A stretch of 64,000 nucleotides of DNA, taken from an uncultured Bifidobacterium sp. (GTDB lineage: Bacteria > Actinomycetota > Actinomycetes > Actinomycetales > Bifidobacteriaceae). Made by a program: the position numbers and the translations under genes. A model generated the notes under the pieces. The model worked only from the letters and a program-made list of their open reading frames with translations, ran no database searches and was not told the origin of the DNA. The stretch's first letter is position 1, and each line of letters opens with the position of its first letter. Location of the stretch: contig NZ_CASEXV010000029.1 in NCBI RefSeq assembly GCF_949292005.1, positions 1-64,000 on the forward strand. The letters are read 5' to 3'. Positions 17,882 through 27,458 of the stretch are shown piece after piece.

Positions 17882-20614
17882 TCACAGCCTTTCCGAGGCC
17901 TCTTCGGTCGCGTCCTCTCCCTCACGCCGCACCCGCAGACGATGCCCCTCACTCTGGCTAACCCCGTAGTACGCCGCAATTGCGATGTCCTTCATGTCCT
18001 CGATCTGAGGAACCCGCGGATTGGCCGGGGTGCACTGGTCCTCGAACGCCCGCATGCCGATCTGATCGAGAACGCTCCAGAAATAATCCTCGTCAACGCC
18101 GAGCTGTTGGAAGCTGGAGTTCATGCCCAATTTGACGTCGCGGTATTCCTCAACGGCCAGAGCAAGGTTCTCCACTCCCTCCTGAGGCGTCTTTCCGGGA
18201 TTGACACCAAGGTCGCGAGCCAGATCCTGATAGCGCTCGGCGGCCACGTACTTGTTGTACTTCGGCCAACTTGTCGGCTCCATCGGAATCGAGCCGTTGT
18301 ACCGGATCACATAAGGCAGGAGCACGGAATTCGTGCGCCCGTGGGCGATATGGCACAGCGCTCCGATCGTATGGGCCATTCCATGGCACATCCCCAGGAA
18401 CGCGGAGCCGAAAGCCATGCCCGCCATCGTGGCGGCGTTGTGCATTCGCTCCTTGGCCAGTGTGCGTTCCTCGCCGTCCTCACCGTTCACCGACATGTCG
18501 AGATTGTCCCAAATCAACCGTGCGGCATGCAGTGCCATCGCATCGGTGAAGTCGTTGGCGTAGACGGAGACATAGGCCTCCATGGCATGGGTCAAGGCAT
18601 CGAATCCGGAGTCCTGGGCCAGTGTGCGCGGCTGGGTGCGCGCCAAGACCGGGTCGACGATGGCGACGGATGGCGTCAGCGCGTAATCGGTTATCGGATA
18701 TTTATAGCCGGTCTTATGATCGGTGATCACCGCGAACGGCGTCACCTCGGAACCCGTTCCCGAGGAGGTTGGAATGCACACGAGTTTGGCCTTGTTCCCG
18801 AGCGGCGGAATCTTGAAGGCGCGTTTGCGGATGTCGAAGAACTTCTCCCGGACATCGGAGAAGGCGATCTCCGGACGCTCATAGAGGAGCCACATGATCT
18901 TCGCCGCGTCCATGGGCGATCCCCCACCAACGGCGATGATGGTGTCGGGCTGGAACTCGTCACGCATCATGGAGGCGCCCCGCTCGACGGTCTCCACCGA
19001 AGGCTCCGGCTCGACATAATCGATGATCCGGAAGGTCACACGGTTGTGCCTCGCACGAAGCTGATCGATCACCTTGTCGACGATGCCCAGTTGCTCCATA
19101 ACCCTGTCGCATACGATGACCGCGCGCTCGATGCCATACATGTCGCGAAGATAGCGGATGGCGTTCGGCTCGAAATAGGTCTTCGCAGGAATCTTGAACC
19201 ACTGCATGTTGTTGTTCCTCCGCGCGATCCGCTTGATGTTGATGAGATTCACGGCTTGTACGTTGCCCGACACCGAATTGCCGCCATAGGAGCCGCAGCC
19301 CAGCGTCAGCGAGGGCGCTATCGCGTTGTAGATGTCTCCGATGCCACCCAGCGAGGACGGGGAGTTCCAGATGATTCTGCAGGCATGCATCCGCAGCCCA
19401 TACTCACGCACAAGATCCTCGTTGTTCGTGTGGATGGCCGCAGTGTGCCCGGCTCCGTGCTCCAGCATCTTCTCGCACATGAGGAAGCCCTGCTCCTGAT
19501 CGTCCGCCTTGAGAACGGCCTGTACGGGAGCGAGCTTCTCCATGGTCAGAGGCTCATTCTCGCCCACCTCCTTGCACTCCGCGGCGAGGATGGTCACATC
19601 ATCGGGAACCTCGAACCCCGCGGCGTGCGCGATGAACTGCGGGGACTTGCCGGGAACGACCGAATTGAGCTTCGGCGTCTTCCCGGAATATGAAACGCAG
19701 CCGAACATGTACTGCTCCAGCTTCGCCTTCTCCTCATCATTGACGAAATAGGCCCGGCGGCGCTTCAGCTCGTCGATAAGCGCGGAGTAAATCTCCTTGC
19801 GGGCGATGATCGCCTGCTCCGTCGCACAGATCATTCCGTAGTCGAAATGCTTGGACAGGACCAGATCGTTCGCCGCCCTGATCACGTCAACATCGGAATC
19901 GACATATGCGGGGGCATTTCCGGGGCCCACGCCCAACGCCGGTTTCCCTGAGGTGTACGCGGCCTTGACCATGCCGGGCCCCCCGGTCGCGAGGATGGTC
20001 GCCACCCCCGGATGGTTCATCAACGCGCCGGTGGCCTGAATGGACGGATGCTCGATCCATTGGATGCAGTTCTCAGGCGCGCCCGCCGCCACTGCCGCGT
20101 CGCGGACGATTCGAGCCGCCTCCGAAGAGCTCTTCTGCGCGAAGGGGTGGAATCCGAAGATGATGGGGCAGCGCGTTTTAAGCGCTATCAGCGATTTGAA
20201 AATCGCCGTCGATGTGGGATTCGTGACTGGAGTGACTCCGGCCACGACACCCACGGGCTCGGCTATCTCATCGATTCCCAGGACGTCATCCGATCGAATC
20301 ACGCCTACCGTTCGCTGATTCGCCAGATAGTTCGTGACATGCTCGCAAGCGAAGATGTTCTTCGTGGCCTTGTCCTCCACAAGACCGCGGCCCGTCTCAT
20401 CGACGGCCATCTTGGCGAGTACAAGGTGCTTATTCAGGGCGGCGATCGAGGCTTTGGCGACAATCCGGTCCACCTGCTCCTGATCGAGACGCTCGAACTC
20501 CGCCAACGCCTCTTGGGCCTTGCCCACAAGGGCGTCCACCTCGGCCTGCGCCTGCGCCTGGACCTCCTCGGGCGTGGGCTTGGCGAGATTCGCGTCATTG
20601 TGTTCGTCTGACAT
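17882..20614 (-). CDS. adhE: bifunctional acetaldehyde-CoA / alcohol dehydrogenase
   Basis: AdhE reduces acetyl-CoA to acetaldehyde and then ethanol, reoxidising two NADH, the ethanol branch of the bifid shunt. The 910-residue chain has an aldehyde dehydrogenase half (about 1-440, catalytic Cys263 in YGMICATEQAII) and an iron alcohol dehydrogenase half (about 470-885) with GGGSPMDAAK at 563-572 and the metal-binding DALTHAMEA and HGMAHTIGALCHIAHGR near 672-760. The enzyme family forms long filaments called spirosomes. No lesion is visible. Upstream lies a perfect Rex operator, so it is probably derepressed at high NADH. It is a single-gene unit. Confidence 0.98.
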   Translation of the reverse strand: MSDEHNDANLAKPTPEEVQAQAQAEVDALVGKAQEALAEFERLDQEQVDRIVAKASIAALNKHLVLAKMAVDETGRGLVEDKATKNIFACEHVTNYLANQRTVGVIRSDDVLGIDEIAEPVGVVAGVTPVTNPTSTAIFKSLIALKTRCPIIFGFHPFAQKSSSEAARIVRDAAVAAGAPENCIQWIEHPSIQATGALMNHPGVATILATGGPGMVKAAYTSGKPALGVGPGNAPAYVDSDVDVIRAANDLVLSKHFDYGMICATEQAIIARKEIYSALIDELKRRRAYFVNDEEKAKLEQYMFGCVSYSGKTPKLNSVVPGKSPQFIAHAAGFEVPDDVTILAAECKEVGENEPLTMEKLAPVQAVLKADDQEQGFLMCEKMLEHGAGHTAAIHTNNEDLVREYGLRMHACRIIWNSPSSLGGIGDIYNAIAPSLTLGCGSYGGNSVSGNVQAVNLINIKRIARRNNNMQWFKIPAKTYFEPNAIRYLRDMYGIERAVIVCDRVMEQLGIVDKVIDQLRARHNRVTFRIIDYVEPEPSVETVERGASMMRDEFQPDTIIAVGGGSPMDAAKIMWLLYERPEIAFSDVREKFFDIRKRAFKIPPLGNKAKLVCIPTSSGTGSEVTPFAVITDHKTGYKYPITDYALTPSVAIVDPVLARTQPRTLAQDSGFDALTHAMEAYVSVYANDFTDAMALHAARLIWDNLDMSVNGEDGEERTLAKERMHNAATMAGMAFGSAFLGMCHGMAHTIGALCHIAHGRTNSVLLPYVIRYNGSIPMEPTSWPKYNKYVAAERYQDLARDLGVNPGKTPQEGVENLALAVEEYRDVKLGMNSSFQQLGVDEDYFWSVLDQIGMRAFEDQCTPANPRVPQIEDMKDIAIAAYYGVSQSEGHRLRVRREGEDATEEASERL

Positions 20615-20635
20615 GCAGTCCTCCTCACATAATGC

Positions 20636-20649
20636 CCATTGCGCAATGG
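20636..20649 (-). promoter_or_regulatory. 14-base palindrome upstream of adhE
   Basis: The perfect palindrome CCATTGCGCAATGG lies 22 bases before the adhE start, between the ribosome-binding site GAGGAGG and the Rex site. It could be an operator or a small RNA stem in the leader. The binding factor is unknown. Confidence 0.4.
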
Positions 20650-20676
20650 TCGACGGGCATCGTCAACGTCACCTAT

Positions 20677-20694
20677 TTGTGACCTGCATCACAA
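20677..20694 (-). promoter_or_regulatory. Rex operator of adhE
   Basis: TTGTGA-CCTGCA-TCACAA matches the redox regulator Rex consensus at all twelve fixed positions. It lies 63-80 bases upstream of the adhE start, the place expected for promoter repression. adhE is a classic Rex target in Gram-positive bacteria. The same pattern fits CRP/GlxR (TGTGA-N6-TCACA), but the outer T and A favour Rex. Confidence 0.7.
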
Positions 20695-20850
20695 TGTATC
20701 GGACAAGATGTACGAGCCGCGGGACTGCGTGGAGTTGAGCGTTTCATGAATGAAGTCGGCCTGGGCATGTGCGGGGTTGAAACTATTGTGTGTGCTTCCG
20801 TGCGTTTAGGCGGCGCACCGGTCCGGGCACCGGCAAGCCCATGTCCGGAT

Positions 20851-20888
20851 AAAAAATGCCGTCCCGGTCCCCATGGACCAGAACGGCA
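20851..20888 (-). terminator. terminator of rplM-rpsI
   Basis: On the minus strand TGCCGT and GGTCC pair with GGACC and ACGGCA, directly followed by TTTTTT. This is a textbook factor-independent terminator 18 bases after the rpsI stop. Confidence 0.9.
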
Positions 20889-20905
20889 AGGACGGAGGTC
20901 GACGT

Positions 20906-21394
20906 TTAGCGCTTCGAGAACTGCGGAGCGCGACGAGCCTTGTGCAGACCCGCCTTCTTACGCTCGACAGCACGCGCGTCGCGAGTCAGGAATCCGGCCT
21001 TCTTCAAGGTGGGACGATTGGCGTCGCGGTCGATGCTGTTGAGCGCACGGGCCACACCGAGGCGGATGGCACCGGCCTGACCGGTCTTGCCTCCACCATC
21101 GACGAGCACGATGACATCGAATTTGTTCTCGAGCTTGAGCAGAACGATCGGGGAATTCACCTCGCGCTGCAGAAGCCTGGACGGGAAGTATCCGTCAAGG
21201 GTGCGCCCATTGATCGTCCACTGGCCGCTGCCGGGAACGAGACGGACGCGGGCGATGGCCTCCTTGCGGCGGCCTGTGCCGTAGCCCGGAGCGATCGCGG
21301 ACGTGCCGGTGCCGGCCCCGGAGTTGGTCTCGGTGGTGTATGACGTCAGATTGTCCTCGGCCTCGACGGCGGAGGATGTGGTGTTATCAGCCAT
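20906..21394 (-). CDS. rpsI: 30S ribosomal protein S9
   Basis: uS9 reaches the P-site tRNA with its C-terminal tail. The family core starts near residue 40 with [19 protein letters not shown] and ends in [17 protein letters not shown], where the last Lys-Arg contacts tRNA. The first 35 residues are a Ser/Thr-rich actinobacterial extension. The [11 protein letters not shown] is preferred because GGGAG lies nine bases upstream. An ATG two codons earlier sits too close to it. Confidence 0.97.
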   Translation of the reverse strand: MADNTTSSAVEAEDNLTSYTTETNSGAGTGTSAIAPGYGTGRRKEAIARVRLVPGSGQWTINGRTLDGYFPSRLLQREVNSPIVLLKLENKFDVIVLVDGGGKTGQAGAIRLGVARALNSIDRDANRPTLKKAGFLTRDARAVERKKAGLHKARRAPQFSKR

Positions 21395-21414
21395 GGTCAT
21401 TTTCTCCCTTCGGT

Positions 21415-21864
21415 TCACTTGGCCTGCTGCGAGACCTGAGTGATCTCGAAGATCGTGGGCTTCTGCGGTGTATGGGGATGCTCGGATCCCTCAAACACAT
21501 GCAGACGTCCCAACTGAACGCTCGCCAGACGGTTCTTGGGCAGCATGCCACGAACCGCGGAGATGATGATACGGTCGGGGTTCGTCGCGAGCAGCCTTGC
21601 GTATGTGTCCGCGCGCAATCCTCCCGGTCGACCGGAATGGGAGTAGAGCTCCTTGCCCATCTTGTTGCCAGTCAAAGCGACCTTCGCCGCGTTGATGACG
21701 ATGACATGGTTGCCGGAATCCGCGTGGGGCGCGAAGGTGGGCTTGTTCTTGCCGCGAAGCAGCGTGGCCACCTGCGTGGCGAGACGTCCGAGAACCACAT
21801 CTGTGGCGTCGACGACATACCAATCATGAGTCAGATCGTCCGACTTTGGTGTGAACGTTTTCAC
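21415..21864 (-). CDS. rplM: 50S ribosomal protein L13
   Basis: uL13 is an early large-subunit assembly protein. The 149 residues start [29 protein letters not shown] and include [22 protein letters not shown] and [11 protein letters not shown]. It leads the two-gene rplM-rpsI operon and is followed 20 bases later by rpsI. Confidence 0.98.
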   Translation of the reverse strand: MKTFTPKSDDLTHDWYVVDATDVVLGRLATQVATLLRGKNKPTFAPHADSGNHVIVINAAKVALTGNKMGKELYSHSGRPGGLRADTYARLLATNPDRIIISAVRGMLPKNRLASVQLGRLHVFEGSEHPHTPQKPTIFEITQVSQQAK

Positions 21865-22023
21865 GAGTGTACCTTTTTCTCGATATTGTGTTCCGGACCG
21901 CGGCCATCACGCGCTGACGCGCGAGGTGACAACTGGTCTCATTACCGTGGGCTCCCTGAAAGTCCTCGGTGGCGAGTGGGAAGCGCTTTGAAGGACCCCT
22001 TAGGGAAACACAACAATCCTTTA

Positions 22024-22052
22024 CTATATCGCCGGTATGGACGAACCGCAAC
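22024..22052 (-). promoter_or_regulatory. promoter of rplM-rpsI
   Basis: On the minus strand TTGCGG (22047-22052) and TATAGT (22024-22029) are separated by 17 bases. The transcript would carry a leader of about 150 bases before rplM, long enough for regulation by a ribosomal protein. Confidence 0.6.
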
Positions 22053-22058
22053 ATGCCG

Positions 22059-22099
22059 GCTCGCGTGGGTCGGATTCCGACTCCAACCCACGCGAGCCC
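22059..22099 (-). terminator. hairpin after malQ
   Basis: A perfect 13-base stem GGCTCGCGTGGGT/ACCCACGCGAGCC begins 24 bases past the malQ stop and ends just before the rplM promoter. It lacks a T-run but probably stops malQ transcripts from entering rplM. Confidence 0.6.
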
Positions 22100-22122
22100 A
22101 CACGGCAACGATCCAAACCCGA

Positions 22123-24288
22123 TCAGCCGTTCATGATGTCGGCGAGCGACTGCATCCTCGGATTGTCGAACAGCGTCTCCAGCGGGACGACGTCCCCATT
22201 CGCATCGGCCAACGGAATCCTCCAATTGGGATACTCGTTGTTCGTGCCGGGTTGGTTCTGCGCGCGCCGCTCTCCCACGCCATCGACGACGGCCGCCGCG
22301 AGTAGCCTGCTCGGAGCCCCCTTGAGGGCCTTGTACAGGGCCTCAACGATTTCCTGCTGATGCGCGTCCTCATCCTTGAGCAGCTCCGGATCCAAAAATC
22401 CGTTCTCCACAAGCATCGCCATCATGGCGTTGTGCTCCTTGACCGCGTCGGCCTTGAACTCCTCGGCCGACGTGGTCAGAAGGTTCAGGCGCTGCCTGAT
22501 CTTGACCTGCTCGTAGCTGAGATAGCCCGACGCCGGTGGAAGATCATGGGTATTCACCGAAGCGAGGGCGTTCACGCGCCACGACGACGGCTTGCGGAAC
22601 ACGCCGTTGCTCTGCTCGAACCACTCGACCGTGCAGCCGAACACCCCATGCTTGGATAGGGACTTCGTCACATACGGGGGAACGACTCCGAGATCCTCTC
22701 CGACGACGACCCCGCCGGCACGGCTGGCCTCGATCGCAAGGATCCCAAGCATGATCTCCGAATCGTAGTAGACGTACGCGCCATCTTTGGCGCTACAGCC
22801 CTCCGGAATCCACCACAGGCGGAACAATCCCAGAATATGGTCGATTCTGACGGCGCCCGCCTTGGCGAACATCCCATGGACCATATCGCGATAGACCACG
22901 TATCCGGTGTTCTCAAGCTCCACAGGACTCAGTGGGGGCTGACTCCAATTCTGCCCCTGCTGGTTGAAGTAGTCCGGAGGCGCACCCACAGTGGCGCCCT
23001 TCGCAAACCTTTCGGGATTCCACCACACGTCCGAACCCGTCGGGTGCACACCAACGGCCATGTCGGCCATGATGCCCAGACGCATCCCGGACTCCTTGGC
23101 CGACCTCTGCGCATCCTCCAACTGCTGGGTGGCAATCCACTCCAGCCAGCGATAGAAGTCCAAAGTATCAGGGAACTGCTGCCTGAGTCCGGCGACCTCG
23201 GGAGACTCGCGATTGAAGCGACGCTCCCAATTGTCATCGGAGTCGCCCGGCTCGCCCCACTTGTCATAGCACAGGCACCACGTGGCATATGACTCGAGAT
23301 CGGCGCCGCTCTCGCTCCGGAAGGCATCGAACTCATCCTGCCGCTGCTTGGGGCGGCCGGACTTGAAGATGATCCACAAAGCCCTCATCTTGACGCGCCA
23401 CATCGTGTCACGGTCAATCAGCTGGGCGTCTCCGTTGAGCGGCTCGACCTGGTCGTGGAGTTCGGTGATCTGATGTCTCACGTCGGCATCGAGCATCGCG
23501 TACTCGGGAATCGATTCTGGTCTGATGTAGGTGAAGTTCACGAACCGGCGCGAAATGGGAAGATAGGGCGATGGAGTGAGCGGAGCTATCGGCTCGCTCG
23601 CATGAAGAGGGTTGATGAGAATGAAGTCGGCCTTTGTCCTTGCCTTGGCGGCGACAAGCATGGACTTGAGATCCTCGTAATCGCCGACGCCCCACGATCC
23701 CTCGGAACGAATCGAGTACAGCTGCGCCATCCATCCCCAGAGCTGTTCCTTCTCAAGAAAATCAGGAAGCGCGATGTGGTCCGGCGCGGAAATCACCGTG
23801 GCATCCTGCGTGCGATCGCCCACACTGACATGCAGAGTGTGGTACCCCATGGGGAGATCGGACGGAATGGTCACCGTCGCGGTGGAAACGAACTTGTCCC
23901 CCAGCGAATATGCCTGGGAGCCATCTCCCGGACCGGTCTCAATCACACCCTCATATTCCGCTCCCGATTCCAGAGTGATCGAGGCCACGGGTATCTCCAA
24001 TATCCCGGTGTTCACGGAGACCTGGGAATCCTCACCAGTGGTGTGGAGAATGGTGGGTGGAACGAGCCGTTCATGTCGAGCGTCAAGTATCTCTCGGATG
24101 GACTCATCAATGGCCGCATCGTTCGAGGCATCGATGCCCAGAGCCTTCAGGATGGCGACCAGAACCCCGTCGTCAATCTGGTGGTAGTCGTCGGACTGCC
24201 CAACATAGTCCGTGCCGACGCCAACAAGCTTGGCAAGACGGATGAGCGGACGGGCCAGACGTTCTTCGCTTTCGGTCTTCTCTGTCAT
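22123..24288 (-). CDS. malQ: 4-alpha-glucanotransferase (GH77)
   Basis: MalQ transfers glucan chains between maltooligosaccharides, feeding maltose and starch breakdown in the cytoplasm. Residues 1-165 are an N-terminal region often seen in actinobacterial MalQ. The GH77 barrel follows, with AVRIDHILGLFRLWWIPEG (nucleophile Asp483), GEDLGVVPP (acid Glu531) and NTHDLPP (Asp582), and GSWGVGDYEDL near 197-207. The 721-residue length is normal. It starts 64 bases after the LRV-repeat gene, so the two may share a transcript, although their functions are not obviously related. Confidence 0.96.
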   Translation of the reverse strand: MTEKTESEERLARPLIRLAKLVGVGTDYVGQSDDYHQIDDGVLVAILKALGIDASNDAAIDESIREILDARHERLVPPTILHTTGEDSQVSVNTGILEIPVASITLESGAEYEGVIETGPGDGSQAYSLGDKFVSTATVTIPSDLPMGYHTLHVSVGDRTQDATVISAPDHIALPDFLEKEQLWGWMAQLYSIRSEGSWGVGDYEDLKSMLVAAKARTKADFILINPLHASEPIAPLTPSPYLPISRRFVNFTYIRPESIPEYAMLDADVRHQITELHDQVEPLNGDAQLIDRDTMWRVKMRALWIIFKSGRPKQRQDEFDAFRSESGADLESYATWCLCYDKWGEPGDSDDNWERRFNRESPEVAGLRQQFPDTLDFYRWLEWIATQQLEDAQRSAKESGMRLGIMADMAVGVHPTGSDVWWNPERFAKGATVGAPPDYFNQQGQNWSQPPLSPVELENTGYVVYRDMVHGMFAKAGAVRIDHILGLFRLWWIPEGCSAKDGAYVYYDSEIMLGILAIEASRAGGVVVGEDLGVVPPYVTKSLSKHGVFGCTVEWFEQSNGVFRKPSSWRVNALASVNTHDLPPASGYLSYEQVKIRQRLNLLTTSAEEFKADAVKEHNAMMAMLVENGFLDPELLKDEDAHQQEIVEALYKALKGAPSRLLAAAVVDGVGERRAQNQPGTNNEYPNWRIPLADANGDVVPLETLFDNPRMQSLADIMNG

Positions 24289-24352
24289 ACGGCCAGTGTA
24301 ACCCCCCGACCCCGCTCACGCAGTGCGATGAGCCATGACACGCCGAGACTTA

Positions 24353-24964
24353 TCAGGCCCCTTCCCGAGAGGCCATCCGGCGCACCCCGGAATCGGAATC
24401 CGAGGCCAGAGCGCGCCGGGTCTCATCGTCGCAGGAGCCGTTCGCAGCGACCGCACGACGAACCATGGCAGCGAGGACGGCGGGAGCCCCGTCATCCTCC
24501 CCCGCCCCCAGAGTCGCCAGAAAGGACAACGTTCCGGAATCGATCGCCGAATCCTCCGCCCCCTCAAGCCGCGTCCGCCATGAGGCCTGCGGGTTGCGCA
24601 AGGCGGCGGCCCTCACCCTAGAATCGGGGTCCTTCGCCAGTCGGCCCACAAGCCAGTTCTTGTCATTCGCATTTCCCGCCACAGCCGCCCGGACCAACGG
24701 ATCATGATCCGTTGACAGCTTCACCAGCACGTTGGGAAATGGCATCTCGGTGGCAAGGTATATACGATCCTCGACGGGGGTCCTGTCATTCCCGGCCACC
24801 GCCTCCAGCAAGGCGGTGGCACGGGAGAAAGCCGCCTGATCCGACCTGTCGGGAAGAGGTCTGCGCGCGAATTCGCTCAGCGAGGCCGAGTCGTCCGAAT
24901 GCCGCAACTTCTCGTAGGTGACGGTCAAAGGCTCAAAACCGTCGTCATCATTCGTCTGGCTCAT
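24353..24964 (-). CDS. leucine-rich repeat variant (LRV) protein
   Basis: About 203 residues with repeating units of the LRV/HEAT-like type: LSTDHDPLVRAAVAGNAND, LAKDPDSRVRAAALRNPQA and LASDSDSGVRRMA, near residues 95-115, 117-137 and 185-200. Such helical repeats usually bind proteins or nucleic acid. No signal peptide, membrane segment or catalytic motif is seen. The N-terminal DDDGFEPLTVTYEKLRHSDDSASLSEFARR may be a docking segment. An ATG nine codons upstream is an alternative start. A similar repeat-like end occurs in the FHA protein at 54169-55557. The specific function is unknown. Confidence 0.8.
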   Translation of the reverse strand: MSQTNDDDGFEPLTVTYEKLRHSDDSASLSEFARRPLPDRSDQAAFSRATALLEAVAGNDRTPVEDRIYLATEMPFPNVLVKLSTDHDPLVRAAVAGNANDKNWLVGRLAKDPDSRVRAAALRNPQASWRTRLEGAEDSAIDSGTLSFLATLGAGEDDGAPAVLAAMVRRAVAANGSCDDETRRALASDSDSGVRRMASREGA

Positions 24965-25014
24965 ATCCCCCACTTTATCCCCAGCCTCCATGACGCATCA
25001 GCTCCGATGGTGGA

Positions 25015-25671
25015 CTAGGCGCGGATCGGTACCGCGATACGGACGACGCCCCGACGTTCCGGCTGGACGTATCCGGCGGTTCGCTCCCGGATCCCGAGCT
25101 CGAAACCAGAGGATTCGCCGCACGGCACGGCGATCTCGCATTCGACACGTTCCCCGTAATCGACCCGCAGAATGCGCGCGGACGATCGCGCGGCCACCGT
25201 CTCGACAACTGCGAACGACGCGTAATCGGCGACGATCGAATACGCCCAGCATTCGACGAGAGCCGCGAGACGCGCGGCATCCAGCGCTCCGGAGGCCGCC
25301 GCGGAATAAGCCCGCACAAGACCTCCCGCTCCCAGAAGGACCCCACCAAAATACCGAGTCACGACAACGACGCAATCAGTCAGATGTCTGGCACGAAGAA
25401 TATCCAGCATCGGACGGGCCGCGGTTCCCGAAGGCTCCCCATCATCGCCCATACGCACATCCAGCGACCCTGGATCCGACCCAAGAATGGACGCATGAAC
25501 GACGTGCCGCGCCTTGGGATTTCCACGCCGCGCACTTTCCACGGCCCGCGTCACACCAACCGCGTCATCGACATGGGAAACCCGCGCGAGGAAACGCGAT
25601 CGGCGCTGGTCGTACTCATGGACGGCAGGGGTCCCGGGGTCATCTACCACGGTGAACAGCTTGTCCGTCAT
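25015..25671 (-). CDS. YigZ / IMPACT family protein
   Basis: The 218-residue protein has the UPF0029 N-terminal domain, with the signature TRYFGGVLLGAGGLVRAYS near residues 104-123 preceded by DVRMGDDGEPSGTAARPML. A ferredoxin-like C-terminal domain follows. Relatives are linked to translation control (human IMPACT) or fold like elongation factor domains, but the bacterial role is unsettled. The start MTDKLFTVVDD is favoured; MWRMTDK three codons earlier is possible. It lies 50 bases before the LRV gene on the same strand. Confidence 0.88.
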   Translation of the reverse strand: MTDKLFTVVDDPGTPAVHEYDQRRSRFLARVSHVDDAVGVTRAVESARRGNPKARHVVHASILGSDPGSLDVRMGDDGEPSGTAARPMLDILRARHLTDCVVVVTRYFGGVLLGAGGLVRAYSAAASGALDAARLAALVECWAYSIVADYASFAVVETVAARSSARILRVDYGERVECEIAVPCGESSGFELGIRERTAGYVQPERRGVVRIAVPIRA

Positions 25672-25816
25672 CCGCCACATCCCGTCGACAGTCCGTGGGA
25701 ACCGGTTGCGCGGGACACCCGGAATCCCACTGGCCGGTAACCGGAAAAGCACCGGCCCGAAAATCAATAACAGGAATCACAAAAGGGCCCCGAAAACTCC
25801 CGAAGCCCCTGTCTTG

Positions 25817-25903
25817 CGGAGTCAGAGGGATTCGAACCCTCGAGCCGCTTACGCGACTAACACCTTAGCAGGGTGCCCCTATCGGCCACTCAGGCATGAC
25901 TCC
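25817..25903 (-). tRNA. tRNA-Ser (anticodon GCT)
   Basis: An 87-base cloverleaf with acceptor arms GGAGTCA/TGACTCC, discriminator G and a long variable arm. The anticodon loop CTGCTAA gives GCT, reading AGC and AGU codons. CCA is not encoded. Confidence 0.95.
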
Positions 25904-26038
25904 ACGTTACGCGCTGGCGCAACAAGTGATTACTGTACCATCCCATGCGGATTTGACCCGCCGACAACACCGTGCGTCGACGAGCCCCTCCAATCGGCCG
26001 AGTCCGATCGACCGTTCCCGAAGGAGTGGCATCCCGGA

Positions 26039-27379
26039 CTAAGCGTCACGACGATGCGTGATGAGCTTGAGATTGACGAACTCCCTCATGCCAAGCACGC
26101 CCATCTCACGCCCGAAGCCCGAATTCTTCACACCTCCAAAAGGAAGCTCGGCGCTGTCGGCGCCCGCCTCGTTGACATAGGTCATCCCCGTCTCCAGCCC
26201 ATCGGCGAAGAACTCGGCCTCGGCGGGATCCGTCGTGAAAACATAGGACCCCAGGCCATAGGAGGTGTCGTTCGCCACATCCAGAGCCTCCGCGGCGTCG
26301 CGAACCCGGTAGAACTGGGAGACGGGACCGAAGAACTCCTCGTGGCGGGCATGCGAATCCCGGGGAATGTCCTCAAGAATCACGGGACCGAGATACGCGC
26401 CATGGTTGTCGGGATCGCCCATGACGAGGGACGCCCCGTCGTCCAGCGCCCTGTGGACCTGCGCGCTCAGTGACGCCGCGGCCTCGCGCGAGCATAGAGG
26501 AGCGAGATCCAACGCCTTCGACGCCACGACGAAGGATTCGAGAAAACGGTCGTACAGATCATCAACGATGATGAACCTCTTCGCGCCATTGCAGATCTGC
26601 CCGACGTTCTCGTACCTGGCAGCTATGGCGTAATCCACCACACGGTCGAGATCGTCGGCGCTCATGACGATGAAGGCATCGTTCCCGCCAAGCTCGCACA
26701 CCACCTTCTTCAAAGCGCGCCCGGCGGTGGCGGCCACTTGCCGCCCGGCGCGCTCGGAACCGGTCAGCGAGACGCCGCGGACGCGCGGATCCTCGATAAC
26801 GCGCCCGATCTGCTCGACTGTGGCATACACGTTCACGTAGGAGCCATACGGGAATCCGGCGTCACGGATGATGGATTCCATGGCGGCCGAGGACTTGGGG
26901 CACATGGAGGAGTGCTTGAGGATGATGGTGTTGCCTATGAGCAGATTGGGAGCAGCGAAGCGAGCGACCTGATAATAGGGGTAGTTCCACGGCATGATTC
27001 CCACCAGAGGTCCGATGGGCAGCTTGCGCACCACGGCATCGCCTCCCGCCACTCGATCCACCGGCATATCCATCAGAAGCTCCTGGGCATTGTCGGCGTA
27101 ATAGTCGTAGATATCCGCCGAGAAGTCGACCTCGCCCAGCGCCTCCTCAACGCTTTTTCCCATCTCATGATGGATGATGTCGGCCAAAACGTCGCGCTGG
27201 TCGCGGTACGCGGCGGCCACCGCCTTCATCAATTCGACGCGTCGGGCAAGCGTGGACTCGTGGAACCATCCCCGGTACGCCCGATCCGCCGCCGCGACCG
27301 CCTCTGCGACCCGCTCGTCATCGAATGTCTCAAACGTCTCCTCGACCTCGCCAGTGGCCGGATTCGTAACCGCGTACAT
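26039..27379 (-). CDS. gabD: aldehyde dehydrogenase, succinate-semialdehyde type
   Basis: NAD(P)-dependent oxidation of an aldehyde to its acid. The 446 residues have PWNYPYYQ (Asn132), SLTGSERAGR, the general-base Glu229 in CELGGNDAF, and the nucleophile Cys263 in GQICNGAKRF. This pattern is closest to short bacterial succinate-semialdehyde dehydrogenases. The true substrate is not proved and may be another omega-aldehyde. The start MYAVTNPATGEVEETF has AAAGGAAG upstream; the open frame runs 50 codons further without support. It is last in a minus-strand series of catabolic and transport genes, 79 bases after the aminotransferase, which would supply the aldehyde. Confidence 0.88.
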   Translation of the reverse strand: MYAVTNPATGEVEETFETFDDERVAEAVAAADRAYRGWFHESTLARRVELMKAVAAAYRDQRDVLADIIHHEMGKSVEEALGEVDFSADIYDYYADNAQELLMDMPVDRVAGGDAVVRKLPIGPLVGIMPWNYPYYQVARFAAPNLLIGNTIILKHSSMCPKSSAAMESIIRDAGFPYGSYVNVYATVEQIGRVIEDPRVRGVSLTGSERAGRQVAATAGRALKKVVCELGGNDAFIVMSADDLDRVVDYAIAARYENVGQICNGAKRFIIVDDLYDRFLESFVVASKALDLAPLCSREAAASLSAQVHRALDDGASLVMGDPDNHGAYLGPVILEDIPRDSHARHEEFFGPVSQFYRVRDAAEALDVANDTSYGLGSYVFTTDPAEAEFFADGLETGMTYVNEAGADSAELPFGGVKNSGFGREMGVLGMREFVNLKLITHRRDA

Positions 27380-27458
27380 CGCACACTTCCTTTCCTCTCC
27401 GAATACGGCCTGCGCTCCGCACGAAGCCGCCGGACATCCCTCAGACCGGATTGGTCTC

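Noticed and set aside
17942..19693. 583-codon plus-strand frame opposite adhE
   Set aside because: It is antisense to a fully conserved enzyme. Long opposite frames are expected at this G+C and codon use.
20677..20694. CRP/GlxR site upstream of adhE
   Set aside because: The core fits, but the flanking T and A and the target gene favour Rex. CRP remains a fallback.
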